Positions 1 to 11,531 of a DNA stretch of 64,000 nt are shown here, piece after piece (position 1 is the first letter of the stretch; each line of letters opens with the position of its first letter). The translations under genes and the position numbers were made by a program. The stretch spans positions 1-64,000 of the forward strand of contig VZSE01000552.1 in NCBI GenBank assembly GCA_013398275.1. The letters run 5' to 3'. The DNA is from Promerops cafer (Eukaryota; Chordata; Aves; Passeriformes; Nectariniidae). The notes below the pieces were generated by a model. That model ran no database searches and was not told the origin of the DNA. It saw nothing but the letters and a program-made list of their open reading frames with translations.

Positions 1-79
1 CGCGGGCAGCGGCGGCGGGCGCGTTCCTCTGAGGGCGGCGGCGGTGGTGGCGGGAGACGGCCCGGAGCGCCCCGGGAAG
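1..79 (+). other. FEM1C: FEM1C noncoding exon 1 (partial, 5' end outside window)
   Basis: A GC-rich stretch without any ATG ends in AAG followed by a GTAACG donor at 80-81. The next plausible acceptor is a pyrimidine-rich tract ending in TTTTGCAG at 613-620. This gives an intron 1 of 541 bases (80-620). A noncoding first exon followed by two coding exons matches the known FEM1C gene structure. The exon 5' end is not in the window. The donor is inferred from its consensus, since no transcript evidence is available. Confidence 0.6.
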
Positions 80-560
80 GTAACGCGTGGCCTGGCGGGC
101 CTTTCCGGCCGGCCCCGAGCACGGCGGCCGCGGGGGTTGGGTGCCGTGAGGGAAAGGAGGGAGGGGGATGGGGCCGCCAGGCCCTGGGAGCAGCGGGTCC
201 GGTCGTGAGGCGAGCGGAGGGCTCGGGCTCTCCCCGCCGTCCGGGGCTTGGCTGGAATGCGGTCGTCGCCTTCCCCGCCCGGCTGCCCTGGAGGTGCGTG
301 TCTGTGGGTCTTCTGGCGGGAGCCGGGGGCTCTGTGCTTGGGATACGCCCCGAAACGAGTCGGGGGTGCAGCTCACGGAAGAACGAGGGAGAAGAGGATC
401 GTTCTGTGTCTGGTATGGATAACGCGCTGGTAGGATCAGCCCCGTCCTCCCCGTAGCTCTCCTCAGGGGCCACCTCGCGGCCCGGGAGAGTCCCAAGGAA
501 TGCAACTGGACACCGGCGCGCCACAACAGTGACTTGTTTGGGTGTAGCTGTGGGAAAATA
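1..560. promoter_or_regulatory. FEM1C: CpG island at the FEM1C 5' end
   Basis: The first half kilobase is very rich in G, C and CpG, most strongly in bases 1-350, and falls to ordinary AT-rich intron sequence after about 560. It covers noncoding exon 1 and most of intron 1. CpG islands of this kind mark promoters of broadly expressed vertebrate genes. I see no TATA box, but the true transcription start probably lies left of the window. The three overlapping open frames within bases 168-456 are GC-rich chance frames inside intron 1, not genes. Confidence 0.8.
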
Positions 561-620
561 CAATGCGGTTGCTTGTTTGCGAAGTAGGAGGTGAAAACAT
601 CGAGAATTCTCCTTTTGCAG

Positions 621-804
621 ATTTGTGATAAGCATAGCCTGCGCTTCTTCAGGACCCTGTTTGGAGTCTCCATGTTGTCCTATCTGGATGAAACTGATCT
701 GAGAAGAAGCTGGGGACATTCTCTTTGGGCTAAGCACTTCCAATAAACTCCTGGCTGAAAAAATCAGGTGTGTATCCATCAGGAAGCAGAGAGGTACTGA
801 CTAA
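621..804 (+). other. FEM1C: FEM1C 5' UTR portion of exon 2
   Basis: This is noncoding leader between the intron 1 acceptor (ending at 620) and the FEM1C start codon at 805. It has two upstream ATGs, at 672 and 688. The base triplet directly before the main ATG (802-804) is TAA in the same frame, so the main reading frame cannot extend upstream. Confidence 0.65.
672..746 (+). promoter_or_regulatory. Upstream ORF in the FEM1C leader (24 codons)
   Basis: An ATG at 672 opens a 24-codon frame that closes with TAA at 744-746, 58 bases before the FEM1C start. It begins MLSYLDETDL and ends AKHFQ. A second, overlapping upstream frame (ATG at 688, stop ending 702) encodes only four residues. Both upstream ATGs lie in exon 2, so any transcript spliced as proposed carries them. 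The context around the 672 ATG is weak (T at -3). The main FEM1C ATG also has T at -3, with G at +4. Upstream ORFs commonly lower or condition translation of the main frame. That role is inferred here. Confidence 0.5.
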
Positions 805-1348
805 ATGGATCTAAAGACAGCAGTCTTCAACGCAGCTCGTGATGGCAAACTGCGGCTCCTTTCCAAGCTACTGGCGAGCAAAACAAGGGAAGAGGTGGCC
901 CAACTGATGTCAGAAAAAACCAATGGTGCCACACCACTTCTGATGGCAGCCCGCTATGGTCACCTCGACATGGTGGAATACTTGTTAGACCATTGCTCTG
1001 CCTCGATAGAGGTTGGTGGCTCGGTGAATTTTGATGGTGAGACCATCGAGGGGGCTCCGCCGTTGTGGGCAGCATCAGCCGCTGGCCACTTGAAGGTTGT
1101 TCAGTGTCTGCTGGATCATGGTGCGTCTGTCAACAATACAACGCTGACAAATTCAACGCCACTTAGAGCTGCCTGTTTTGATGGTCACCTGGAAATAGTC
1201 AAATACCTTGTGGAACACAAAGCAGACCTGGAAGTATCAAACCGTCACGGGCATACGTGCTTGATGATCTCATGTTACAAAGGCCACAAAGAAATTGCTC
1301 AGTATTTACTTGAAAAAGGAGCTGATGTGAACAGGAAAAGTGTTAAAG
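805..1348 (+). CDS. FEM1C: FEM1C, exon 2 coding part (residues 1-182)
   Basis: This encodes the N-terminal half of the FEM1C ankyrin domain, the degron-binding part of a CUL2-Elongin B/C-RBX1 ubiquitin ligase receptor that recognises proteins ending in arginine. The start MDLKTAVFNAARDGKLRLL is the FEM1C N-terminus, and an in-frame TAA sits directly before the ATG. Ankyrin repeats follow in order at roughly residues 2-31, 40-70, 82-111, 115-145 and 149-178. They show TPLLMAARYGHLDMVEYLL, APPLWAASAAGHLKVVQ and TPLRAACFDGHLEIVKYL. Asp77 (in VNFDGET) and Asp126 (in CFDGH), known degron-contact residues in human FEM1C, are both present. The exon ends within codon 182 at AAAG followed by a GTAAGT donor at 1349. 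FEM1A is excluded because its N-terminus differs and it carries a long insert after the seventh repeat. FEM1B is more distant. Confidence 0.96.
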
Positions 1349-2202
1349 GTAAGTTCGTTTTTTCACTTTCGTTGTGGTAAATAGAGATAAAGTTACTAAT
1401 TTACTTCTTTAGGAGTCTGACATCAAAAAAATATACTTCTCATAAAGCGTAAGATAAAAAAATGTTTATAGCTATGTTTTTACTTTTTCTTTTTAATTTA
1501 CTCTTTTTTAACGTGGATTATAAAATTTTGTTTTAAATTGCTATATTTTAATCTTAAATCCCTAATTCCTAAAAGACTTAGTCATATGAAGTGTCGCATT
1601 TATGAATGTGCTAAAAGCTAATAAACCTGCCGAGAACCACTCTGTGTAGTAGGTTGGTCTAGCAACGTACTCAAAAACACCAGCATATATTCTTGGTTTT
1701 TGTAGTATTTCTTAACAAATCAAGTATGCTGTGCATAAAATTGATCTGTGCCAGTAAGGCTGGTCTAAGGAGATACGCATAAGGGAGAAAAATTACTTTC
1801 TGCATTGGAAAATTAATAACCACTTAGCTCTTCACCCACTCCCTCCAAAGTACTGAGTAATTTTGTACCTTTTTCAGTGTTGGTAAACAAAAATATATAT
1901 TAGGATTAAAGAAATAAAGATGCAGGTGACTGTGATCTCAACAGAACGACTTGCAGTGGCTCACAGATATCAAACCCCTTTGCCCCTGTTTACAATTGCT
2001 CGTGTTACCACACAGTGTGAAGATCTCTGGCTTTTTTTCCTGTGATCATAATTAGTTGGACATCGTAATTTTTTTATTACAGATCAAACTCGTATTTAGC
2101 TGTGCTATTAGCCTGAAAAGCACACCAGTTACTGCAATTTACATCTAATTTTTTTTCTCACTGAGCCAGGATTATGTTTCAGCAGGTTTGGGTTTTTTTA
2201 GT

Positions 2203-2203
2203 G

Positions 2204-2229
<26 letters not shown>
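2203..2229. repeat. (TA)n microsatellite
   Basis: About thirteen TA dinucleotides in a row within FEM1C intron 2, followed by an A run. It is a simple repeat prone to length variation. Confidence 0.9.
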
Positions 2230-2234
<5 letters not shown>

Positions 2235-3166
2235 ACTAATCTACTAGCAGGGTTTTTTGTAGCATAATACTTCTACTGCCTTTTTCAGGCTAATTACATT
2301 TGTAACTGTATACTGTACCTTCCAGTTATTTGGAAAAATATCCTTTGTGTCTAGATTATTACATGATACTGGTAAATACCAAACTTGAGAGTAATCTTTA
2401 GAAAAGCTGCTTGGTTAAATATGCCTTTTTCAGCAAATCATGCAAATATATGGGTTCAGCGTAAAGAAAGCTAAACTACAGATTTGTCATGGAGGTGGGC
2501 AGAACAAAATAAATCTTCTTTTGTAAGGGTTTGAGGTTGCTTATGAATCATCATGGACTTGTGGTAAGATAAAAATGTCATTTTTCTAAATAACGTTCTG
2601 GGAATAGCAAGCTAAATATAAAGTGTGTAAGCAGCTGAAAACTTAGGGTTTAGTTTTAAACATATCCCTTTATATGATAGGTGTGAACCAAGCAAGGCTG
2701 TTAAATATTTGATTTAATAGGGAAAAAATGTGATTCTGCAGCTCTTTTTCTCCCTCATTTTGTGTTGGTGGAGTAGGCTTTACCTTACTCGTCCTTTTTA
2801 TTCACTTTATTAGTGAATTAGCGTTATTTGTATTTGTTTAAATGACTGAGGATTTTCTCAGTGCTGTCAATTATTGTCTTAATTCCTTTCTGCTTCCTTT
2901 AGTTTCTGTGTGACTTGCATCTAGGCACAGAAGCAAAGGTTCTAAAGGTAGATAAATGATCCTTAATTAAAGAAGTTGTATTGGATATGGTTCAGCTCAT
3001 TAAAACTCATTTTATATTTCAAACTGTCATGTGTACAACTGGATGTGTGTACGTAATAGCTATCTGTTGTAATGTGTGGAAATCCCCTCTGGTAGGACAG
3101 GAGCATACTTTTTTGGTATCTTAAAGAAGTCTTATCTCTGAAGTTACTGAATAAGCAGTGGTGAGG

Positions 3167-3188
3167 TAAAGCAAGCAAGCAAGCAAGT
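3167..3188. repeat. (AAGC)n short tandem repeat
   Basis: About five consecutive AAGC tetranucleotide units in FEM1C intron 2. Confidence 0.8.
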
Positions 3189-4554
3189 ACTTTAAACCCT
3201 GAAAGTCATCTGTGGAAAGGCAGGAGAACTGAGGAAAATTGGTAGAGTAAGTATTGTAACAGTGGCTGAGATTCAGCAGGTAACCTCCTCAGTTTTGTTT
3301 TGCAAAAATGCTATTCATTTTAAAATTAATCCAACAGGATTAATTCTACATTGTCATCCTCCCCCTCAAAGAGTCTTGTGTATAATTTTCAGTTTCTACT
3401 CCTCCCTGCTATGTACTAAATAGCTGACAGTGTGTCCTGTGCTTGTAGCAGGAAGATAATAGAGCATCTGAGTGTTCTGCTCCTGAGTAGTAAAAGTTGC
3501 TGCCCTTGAATGTGAGTTCTTTTTAGACAGGCCCCTTCCTGGGCCATGTATAGAGAAGCCTATTGTTCCATGAAAGATGTAAAAAAAAATTGTTGCATTT
3601 AAAACTGCAGTGCTCCTTATAAGAGCAGAACTATGTTAACTTCAGGAGAGTTGCTCTTGTGGGAGATTAACTGTAAATCCTTTTTCAGATATTATTCTTA
3701 GAGCTTGTGTGAGGGTGGGGGTAGAATTACTTTAGAGTTACTTGAACTGTGTCTCGTGGTTTTCGACTGGATTTTCATATTGTAAAATATAACTTAATAC
3801 ACATTTTAAACCTCATGGATGTATAGATATGAAAATGTTTCAAAGTGTTAACAGTTCCAGGGAAAAATCTGAATACTTTGATAGGAAAAAATAGGTACAT
3901 TCACATGCATCTAAATGTATGAAACAGTAGGTGAAAAGATGTGGTGAAATCTTTGCTTCTAAAATGCAGAATCCCACAGCTGTATTTTGGACTATGGAAA
4001 TTCAAAATTCAGAGGTTCTTGAAAAAGTTACAAAACAAAGTTATGACAGTTACAAAAGTACGGAAGTACAGCCAGGAAATTAAGATGTTCATAAAAATTT
4101 CAGAGTGTGTCAGGTAAGATGCTACACTGAGGTGAATGAGGAGAAGTGTAGATCTGGCAGTGTCGCATGGTAGACAGTGCTGAAGAAGAATGTTTGGGTA
4201 GATGAGTGCTCACCGGTGAAAGATGGCCAGTGGTTCTGAATTTAAAGTATGAGCCTTTGGTGCTATTTGTTTCTACTGTTTTGCAGATCTGAACTTTCTC
4301 ACTGTTTCCTTGAACTTCTTTGTAGGATTTAGACTGCAGAACTGTAAGCAAAGGATTTTAAAAAACATAATTTACATGAACAGTGTAATGAGGACAAACT
4401 GATAGGTGGGGTAAGAAGGGTGGATGAGTTTTATTATTTTGTAATTGCGGAAAACAGCAAAGATATCTGTAGATAGAAAGCAGCCTAAGCAATACTTCAT
4501 AAAGTGAATTAATTTACCACTGTCTGTGATTTATAGCTTTCTCCAGTGTACTAC

Positions 4555-5129
4555 TGTCATGGTTTAACGCCAGCCAGCAGCCAAGCCCCAGGCAGTTGCT
4601 TGCTCACTTCCCCACCAGTGAGACCAGGGAGAGAATACCCATGGGTTGAGACATAGACAGTTTAATAGGGAAAACAAAAGCCATGCACAGAAACAAAGCA
4701 AAACAAGGAATTAATTCACCACTTCCCATGGGTAGCCAGGTCTTCAGCCATCTCAGGGAGAGCAGCGCCCCATCATGTGTAACACTTGAGAAGAGAAACA
4801 CCATCACTCCAAATGTTCCCCCTTTTCTCTTTCTTCCTCTCAGCTCTATGTACTGACCATGATGTCAAATGGTCTGGAATATCCCTGTGCTCAGTTGGGG
4901 TCACCTGTCCCAGCTGTGTCTCCTCCCAGCCTCTCATGCACCCCCAAATTCCTCACCACTGTGGCAGCACAAACAGCAGAAAAGGCCTCGACTCTGTGTA
5001 AGCCCTGCTCAGCAATAACAAAAACATCTCTGTATTATCAACCCTGTGCTCAGCACAAATCCAAAACACAGCCCCATACCAGCCACTGTGAAGAAAATTA
5101 ACTCTACCCCAGCTGAAACCAGCAGAACA
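4555..5129 (-). mobile_element. Solo LTR of an avian endogenous retrovirus, copy 1
   Basis: A 575-bp element bounded by TGT and ACA on the + strand. It is the same family as the copies at 22561 and 60882. Shared landmarks are the block containing CCAAAACACAG, the GGAATTAATTC block, and the terminal CATGGTTTAA-like end. The minus strand is the element's sense strand: it reads TGTTCTGCTGG at the start and has an ATTAAA polyadenylation signal near its 3' end, as in the + strand copy 3. Flanking pentamers are ACTAC and ACTTC, a target-site duplication with one mismatch. No retroviral internal sequence adjoins, so it is a solo LTR left by recombination. It lies antisense in FEM1C intron 2. The family name is not assigned. 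Confidence 0.85.
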
Positions 5130-6647
5130 ACTTCTCCTTTAAGAAGCTAAAAATTAAAAATGAAATTTAATGAGTTTCGCTTGTAGTTAATGATCTCTCA
5201 GATGGCAAGTTTTCATACTGTTCCTAAAAGTAGGAAGAGTGTGGATAATGTTAGTGTAGCAGAAATACAGTTTTTTTCAGAAGGTGGAATCCTAGAACTA
5301 AAACCTCAAATGAAGCACAGTTTTGTCTCTGTGCCCGATGAGCAGCGTGTTCTGTCTCAGCTGCATGCCGTTTTCTGTTCTGCTGCATTATGAAGCCTGC
5401 CAGTGGTTTGTTGTTAGAGTGGTGCTACCTTATTATTACCTTCAGAACAGACCATTGCATTTTCAAATACAGTGTTTCACTGATGTGTTTCTGTGCACAA
5501 TGTTCATTTGGTGATGTGTAGGCAGGGAAATGCTTACTCTCTTAATACAAGTGTCAGTTGTCTTAGGGATTCCAGATTACAGATTTGGGCTTTTGGGGCT
5601 GTCTTTGTTTGATTTTTTTATTTAAGATACAATATTTCATGTAAGTTCCCCAACAGAACTATTTTTTGTTCCAACTGATTGTAAAGAAATCTTGTACTTC
5701 TGCTTCAATTCCAGACAGGACAATTAAGATCTTGCATTTTGAAAATTTGTAGTGCACATTTTAATAGTTTGAGTTATACTTTATTCTCCTCTGCCAGATT
5801 TGCAGAAAGGAAAGGGAAAAAAATCCATTATTGCAGCAATTAATGAGTTAGATTATAGATAAAGTATGTATGTGCTGGTAGCCAGGATGGGCCAAATGCA
5901 AGGGATTTGAAACTTTTTTCCAAAATATGTGCTTGAAAGGTAGTTGTTTTACCTGAACATAGCTGGTAAGTCTTTCCATTGTTCAGTGGCTTGGTATGTG
6001 GTCTCTCTCTTCAAAGTGTTTTCTGTGGTTTTGTTAGTGGTTTTCACCAACTCTGCCTGCCTTCTGTAGCTAACAGACTCATCAGCTAGCCTAAAGACTG
6101 GTTTTTCTCCTCCAGAGTATTAGAAAATCAAAACTTTTTTCTAAGAAATGCTGGACTAGGCATTCTCTTAGTAGTCTCTTGAGATATGCACAGGAGTGTT
6201 TGATTGCATTTAAAACAAAGAATACTGTGATTCTTTAATTCCACTGGCATGGTGTTTGATAGTTTTGTAAAATAATATGGTAAACAAGGTTTGTTGACTT
6301 TGTTTCTTCATTTTGGGGGCTATAGAAGCATACAAACCTCTGTCTCTAGGGGTACTGTATCAAGGGCTAGTGTTCTTTCAGTATTGTTGTTTACAAGGGG
6401 TACTGGAAGGTGTAACACTCAAACCTGCTGGTAAGGGAAAAATTCTTTTACAGACCCAGAAGTAGGGGGATTATAGAGAGTCATGCTATTTCCTTTATGA
6501 CAAGTGTGGTGTAGTATGTGTTAGAAGTAATTAATTTTCTCATGCAGTAAACATTAAAGAGTCTTGACAGGTTTGTTTTCTTCTGACGGTGTTTGTCTTC
6601 TCTGGTTGCCAAGGTTCTTAGAATCATTGAGGGGGAAGGGAGGGGGT

Positions 6648-6684
6648 AAAAAAACCCCAAAACAAAGGTCATTGGGGTTTTTTT
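6648..6684. repeat. Perfect 13-bp inverted repeat with 11-bp loop
   Basis: AAAAAAACCCCAA at 6648-6660 is exactly complementary to TTGGGGTTTTTTT at 6672-6684. The neighbouring bases to about 6733 are T- and G-rich simple sequence, including a run of T. In the FEM1C pre-mRNA this would form a short hairpin. No function is known. Confidence 0.7.
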
Positions 6685-9600
6685 CTGCTTGTTGTTGTTG
6701 TTGCTTTTTTTGGGTTTGTTTTTTTTTTTTTTTAATTCTCCCTGTTAATAAACACTTGCGCTGAAACTGTACTGTGGTTTTTTTTTTTGGAGCGGGGGTT
6801 TGCTTTTCTTCTTTTTTTGGTAGGTGTTACATGGTACAGGGCACTGAAACTTGCAGATATTTGGTATGTGACTGTGTATGAAAACTGAACTTCAGGAGGA
6901 ATGTCTGTAAGTTAAAGAAGAAAGATAAAGATAGAAAAGCTTTGTTGAAGTTAAATTATTAACAGAATGCTGTTATTCATTTAATAATTGGTAATCTTGA
7001 TAATACAAGTTCTTATGAAGTACTTCAGTGAGCAAGACAGCAATTATTCCATTACAGCATATGGAAATCAGAATAAAAAAAATTGTTGAGATTAGCAGTT
7101 CTTTGCATTTTTTAGTTAGTTTCTTAAAGGAAAGACATTTCGTTTTTATTCGTTATGCATACTAAATGTTAGGATGTATAACAGTTTTCTTGGGCACTGT
7201 CCATATTTGTATCTATCTGTCAATACTTTTAAATCAGTAAAGACTCCTGGAAGACTGAACTACTTAAAGTGCTGTGATAGAAAAAGAAATTAATGTTACA
7301 TGAAAAATTTCACTTTATAAAAGTGAACAATTAATTTGCAAGGCTGAAAAAATATATACTTGTGGTCAATTTTACACTGGTCAGTCATTTAGATTAAATA
7401 CTTTTTTCTTTTGTTTTTAATGATCTTGGATAGACAATCAGATTGGTGTTAAGTTTTAATGTAAGTTTTACAACATGGAAATTTGATAAAGCATTTTGGA
7501 AGTATTAGGAAGTAGGTGCACTTAATTGGTTGCATATCAAGTCAAATCACTTTCTGTGTCATGACTTCATTTTCTTTCATTCCCTTGTCACAAGCTATCA
7601 GTCTATTTTGGGAATTACTTGCTTCTGACATAGAAAGGCCTGTCCTCCTTATGAATTTGGATACGCACCCCCACTCCAGCAAGCTTTTGGAAACACTGGG
7701 TAGTTAGTTTTGTGATACATAAAGTGTTTCTGATATGTTCATAACTACTTTTAAAGGAGTCCTGTTAACAAAAGAGTAAAATGTGAAGATACAATGCCAA
7801 CTAGCCATACCTTTTTCCATACTTCCTATCTGCAAGATTTGGAAGGACTGGAGTTGGGCTTATTCTGTTTCTTTTTGCTGTTTTTAATAAGAGGGAATTA
7901 TTAGGTAACATGAACAGATAGAAGCAGTTTGTAAGCAGTATTAGCAATACAATATAGTGACACTTAATGTTTAGCAGAGAAATATCAGGATTACCAGAAC
8001 CATCTGGAGTCCAGTTTTTTGTCTGTGCAAGGTGGAGCCTTTCATGTTATAGTAACATGAAAGCTATCTTTGATATGTGATTAAATTCCTGTGTCATTTT
8101 ACAATTTCAAATTGATTTAAAAAATTAAATGAAACCTACTTTGCAATAATCATTCTCATCTTTAAAAAATTACATTAATTTGACCAAACCCATCATATGT
8201 GTCTCTTGGAAAATTGCTTGTTAAAGAGAATGACTTTCAAATTACTTTTGCTTTTTTTTGGCCTTTTTCCTTCTTGATACAGCAATAGCTATAACATTGT
8301 ATTTTAGTTTGTTACTGAATAAATAATGTTACAAAATTGAATTAACCACTGAGTTGTGTTCAGCCACTGTTTATCACTATAGATGTTATAGTCACTGGAG
8401 TGACACTATAGACAATATAATATTTTGAAATGGATGAGTTATTTCACAGAATGGTGGTTGATTCACAGTATTAATTTGAACTGTTTGATTCCTGGTCAAT
8501 TTGTGGCTAATGTGTAGCCTTTGATTTACACATTAAGGCTGGTCCCATGTTTTCTTTCAAATTCTTCCTCTAATTTAACAGTTGATACTTGCAGTATGGC
8601 TGGCAGTGTTATTTCCTTAGGTTGGGGTTTATGTTTGAGGGTTTTTTTAAGTTGGCAACTCTCAAGTATCTGTCTACTCCTAGGCACTTTTCTATGGAAA
8701 CTTGTGTTTCTTATGAAGTATTCTTCCCACTGCTGTATCTGTATCATCCAGTCAAACTTCAGTGAGGTGCAGCCACTAAAAATATGTGGTGATGGCCTCA
8801 CATTTCTAGTTTATACCTGGCATAATTTAAACTGTGGTTATTTTAATTCTAAGGGCTACTGCAGTATAAATAACTGGAAAATTACACTACTTCTGATAGG
8901 CTATTTAAACTGAAATCAGTAATTGTAATACTGATTAAAAAAAATAAATTGTTTTAAATTTAGAGCATCCATTTGGAAAGAGAAGTGAAATTCCTTGGAG
9001 TCTTAAGCATATTTCCACATGTTCTACACAGCTGCATTGTAAATTAATGGCATACAGACTGCTGGATTGAGTTTATCTGGACAGTGGCCAAGCTTATTTT
9101 GTGTGGGGTTTTTTTTCAGTCGTAGCGTGTATGCCTGGTAATTGATAAAAGAGTGTCAAAAGCAGCACTATGTGGTGATGGATCTGTAGTATGCATAGCT
9201 GGCACTGTTGTGGTTGTCAAAGCTAGCAAAGTATATATTAATAGATGTGAAACAATAGTAAGAACTTTGATATTACTGATACCTTGTGGCTTATTTGTCT
9301 TTAATATGCTTTTATGTTACTATATTTTAAATATATTAAAAATAATTACTTGAAGGTAGAAACAGCTATGTTAACTGCTGGGTCAGCCAATACCCATGTA
9401 CATCTGGTTTTGCCTTTGTCAATAAATACAGAACTGAAGATGGTCTGAGGGACCAGCCATTCTCTAGTTCTGGATTGACTACTGTAGTTTCATTTTAACT
9501 AGACTTTCAGCAGCATAGCAAGAAGAGTAAAGTGTATGTGTATTGGTAAGTTTGTATATAGGTCTGTATTTGACATCTTCCTCTCTTAAGAATGTCAGGG

Positions 9601-10246
9601 TCTTGTCCTTTCTCAGTTGGCATATAGACAGTTTTCTAGTCTGTGATGTCATAAAGACAGAGAGAATTATAGTTGATAAACTGTGTTTGCCAAATTCACC
9701 AACTTTCAATATACCTAAATTTGCTTAAATCTCTGCTCCTGCAATTGAAAGTTTTGTTAGTCTCAGTAGATTGTAGGGTGGCCAGACATATAAGTTACTT
9801 AGTGCTATTAATGCTAATAATTGTCTGAGGTGTTAGAAAGGCGGAAAATAACTTCCCTTTGTATGAATTAGATTTAACTGTATGAATCTTGATCTAACAG
9901 GTAGTTTCATGTGCCACTTTGTGTGGGGATGTCTTCCTCAATTTACTTGATAGTAAATGATTGTAAAATCACTGGCCAGTATTCAGAAATGTTTCAGGAA
10001 AAGAATATTTTGAAAGTTAAGTTCACTGTCAATAAATGAAGCAATCTAGTATTTTTTATGTTTTTTTTTTTCTTGAAACGTTTGTATTTTGCACTTAAAA
10101 TATGATTCAGGGGACAAGGTATGCTCATAACTCCAGTATAATTGCAAAAACCTGAGTCATAAGCTTTAGAAAATAACTTTTTACTCATCTTTTTTATGAA
10201 TTTGATTAGTGTGTCAGCTAAATTTGGTAGCCCCATTCACTGCAAT

Positions 10247-11290
10247 CCTTTGAGCTCTGTCCTTCAGGCAGTTCTACACCCAGTGCACCATGACCCTACT
10301 TATCCCACACTTGAGTAACTTGTCCAGAAGGATGTTGTGGGGGACAATATAAAAGACAAAAAAGGCAAAACTCACTAAAAGGCAAAAATCCTACATCCAT
10401 TGTCTTCCCTTCATCTGCTGGATGGGTGACCCTATTCTAGAAGGATATCAAACTAGTTAAAACAGGACTTTGCCCTTACCAATCCAAATTGATGGTACCT
10501 AATGATTGCATTGTCCTTTAAATGCCTTACAGTAGCATTCAGTATAACCTCCTCCATAATTTTTCTGAGTGTTGAGGTGAGACTAACAGGTCTGTAGGTT
10601 CCTAGGTAATCCCTCCTTATCTTCTTATAAAATGAAATCACATTGGTTAGCTTCTATTCAGTGGGGACCTCCCCAGACTCCCAAGACATTTGGTAGCTGA
10701 TGGAGAGGTGTACTGCCATAACAAACATCAGCTTCTTCAGTACTCAGGTAAATCCCATCAGGTCCTGTGGACTTGTGAACTGCTACAGCTAGTCCCTGAG
10801 AAGTGTCTAAACAAATGAGAAGTCACCATTCCTGAAGTCATCCTCTAAATCCGGGCACTGGGCAGATGACAATTTATCTGTATTATTAAAGACTAAGGCA
10901 AAGGAAAGCATTGAATGTCTCCACACTTCTTCACCCATAATAGTCAGGTGACCATCTTCAATAAGTATCAATCTGGTATTTTCTTTAGACCTCCTCTTGC
11001 TACCAGTGTACTTAAAAAACCCTTCTTGTTGTCTGACACAATACTGGTTGGTTTCAGCTCTAATTGAGCTTTGGCCTTTTGCGTCTTGTCCCCTGCATAT
11101 ATGAACCACAACTCTTGTCAAATTCCTTCAAAGCCTGACCTTGTTTCCAGACAGCATACAATTTCTTTTTCCTCTTGAGCTCCAAGAGATGTTCTCTGTC
11201 CAATCAAACTGGTCTCCTCTCCTCTTTGCCTGACTTTTGATACAATGGAATTGCCGACTCCTGTGCTTTTATGTAGTGAAGAATTCCATT
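10247..11290 (-). mobile_element. Decayed CR1-type LINE fragment (reverse transcriptase region)
   Basis: The minus strand encodes recognisable but broken pieces of a CR1-family non-LTR reverse transcriptase. The clearest, within 10453-10641, reads KKIRRDYLGTYRPVSLTST followed by a KIMEEVIL block and a GLVRAKSC block. These match the conserved GNYRPVSLTS region of the CR1 polymerase domain. Further 5' on the minus strand (about 10680-10770) comes a STGPDGI segment, equivalent to the conserved GPDGI motif between endonuclease and polymerase, followed by a degenerate block. Stops and frame changes show it is long dead. The more distal part (10800-11290) is attributed by continuity and is less certain. 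It sits antisense in FEM1C intron 2, ending about 240 bases before exon 3. Confidence 0.75.
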
Positions 11291-11531
11291 TTAATTCTGA
11301 TCTGGGGTTTTTTTTAAACCTGTTTAATTTTTTCAGATAATAATATCAAACATTTTGATTTTTATAACTCCCTGGCAGCCTTGCTTACATAGTACATAAA
11401 TGGGGAAACAAAATTTATTTTAAAACCATTAATATTTGGGGGGTTTTAACTTCTATTTTTTAACTATTAGCATGGTGAGATTTGGACTGTAATTTGATAT
11501 GATTTGTTTAATTTTGTTTGTTCTCTTGCAG

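Larger units (their letters stand above)
1349..11531 (+). other. FEM1C: FEM1C intron 2
   Basis: An AT-rich intron of about 10.2 kb with a strong GTAAGT donor at 1349 and a CTCTTGCAG acceptor ending at 11531. Splicing joins codon 182 (G from exon 2, GA from exon 3, giving Gly) and restores the family sequence KSVKGNTALHDC across the junction. The intron contains a solo LTR on the opposite strand, an old CR1 fragment on the opposite strand, a TA microsatellite, and a hairpin-forming homopolymer region. The open frames inside it (for example 130 codons at 8521-8913) have no recognisable homology. I take them as chance frames. Confidence 0.93.

Noticed and set aside
168..456. Three overlapping 61-84 codon frames in the GC-rich 5' region
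   Set aside because: They lie in FEM1C intron 1 within the CpG island, where high GC removes stop codons in all frames. There is no homology.
1349..1380. A 191-residue short FEM1C ending at 1380
   Set aside because: The extra codons read through a consensus GTAAGT donor into the intron. An intron-retained short form is possible but unsupported.
3167..3188. Tandem repeats as a CRISPR array
   Set aside because: The repeats in the window are plain microsatellites or small duplications without spacers, and the genome is eukaryotic.
8391..8414. Hairpin-like TATAGTCACT...AGTGACACTATA
   Set aside because: The stem is interrupted by a two-base bulge and is short. Such imperfect dyads are common by chance.
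8521..8913. 130-codon frame in intron 2
   Set aside because: No known domain, AT-rich chance composition, inside an intron with no splice support.
11504..11531. FEM1C exon 3 starting with its own ATG at 11504
   Set aside because: These 28 bases are the intron 2 acceptor region. Splicing at 11532 restores the conserved ankyrin sequence across the junction.
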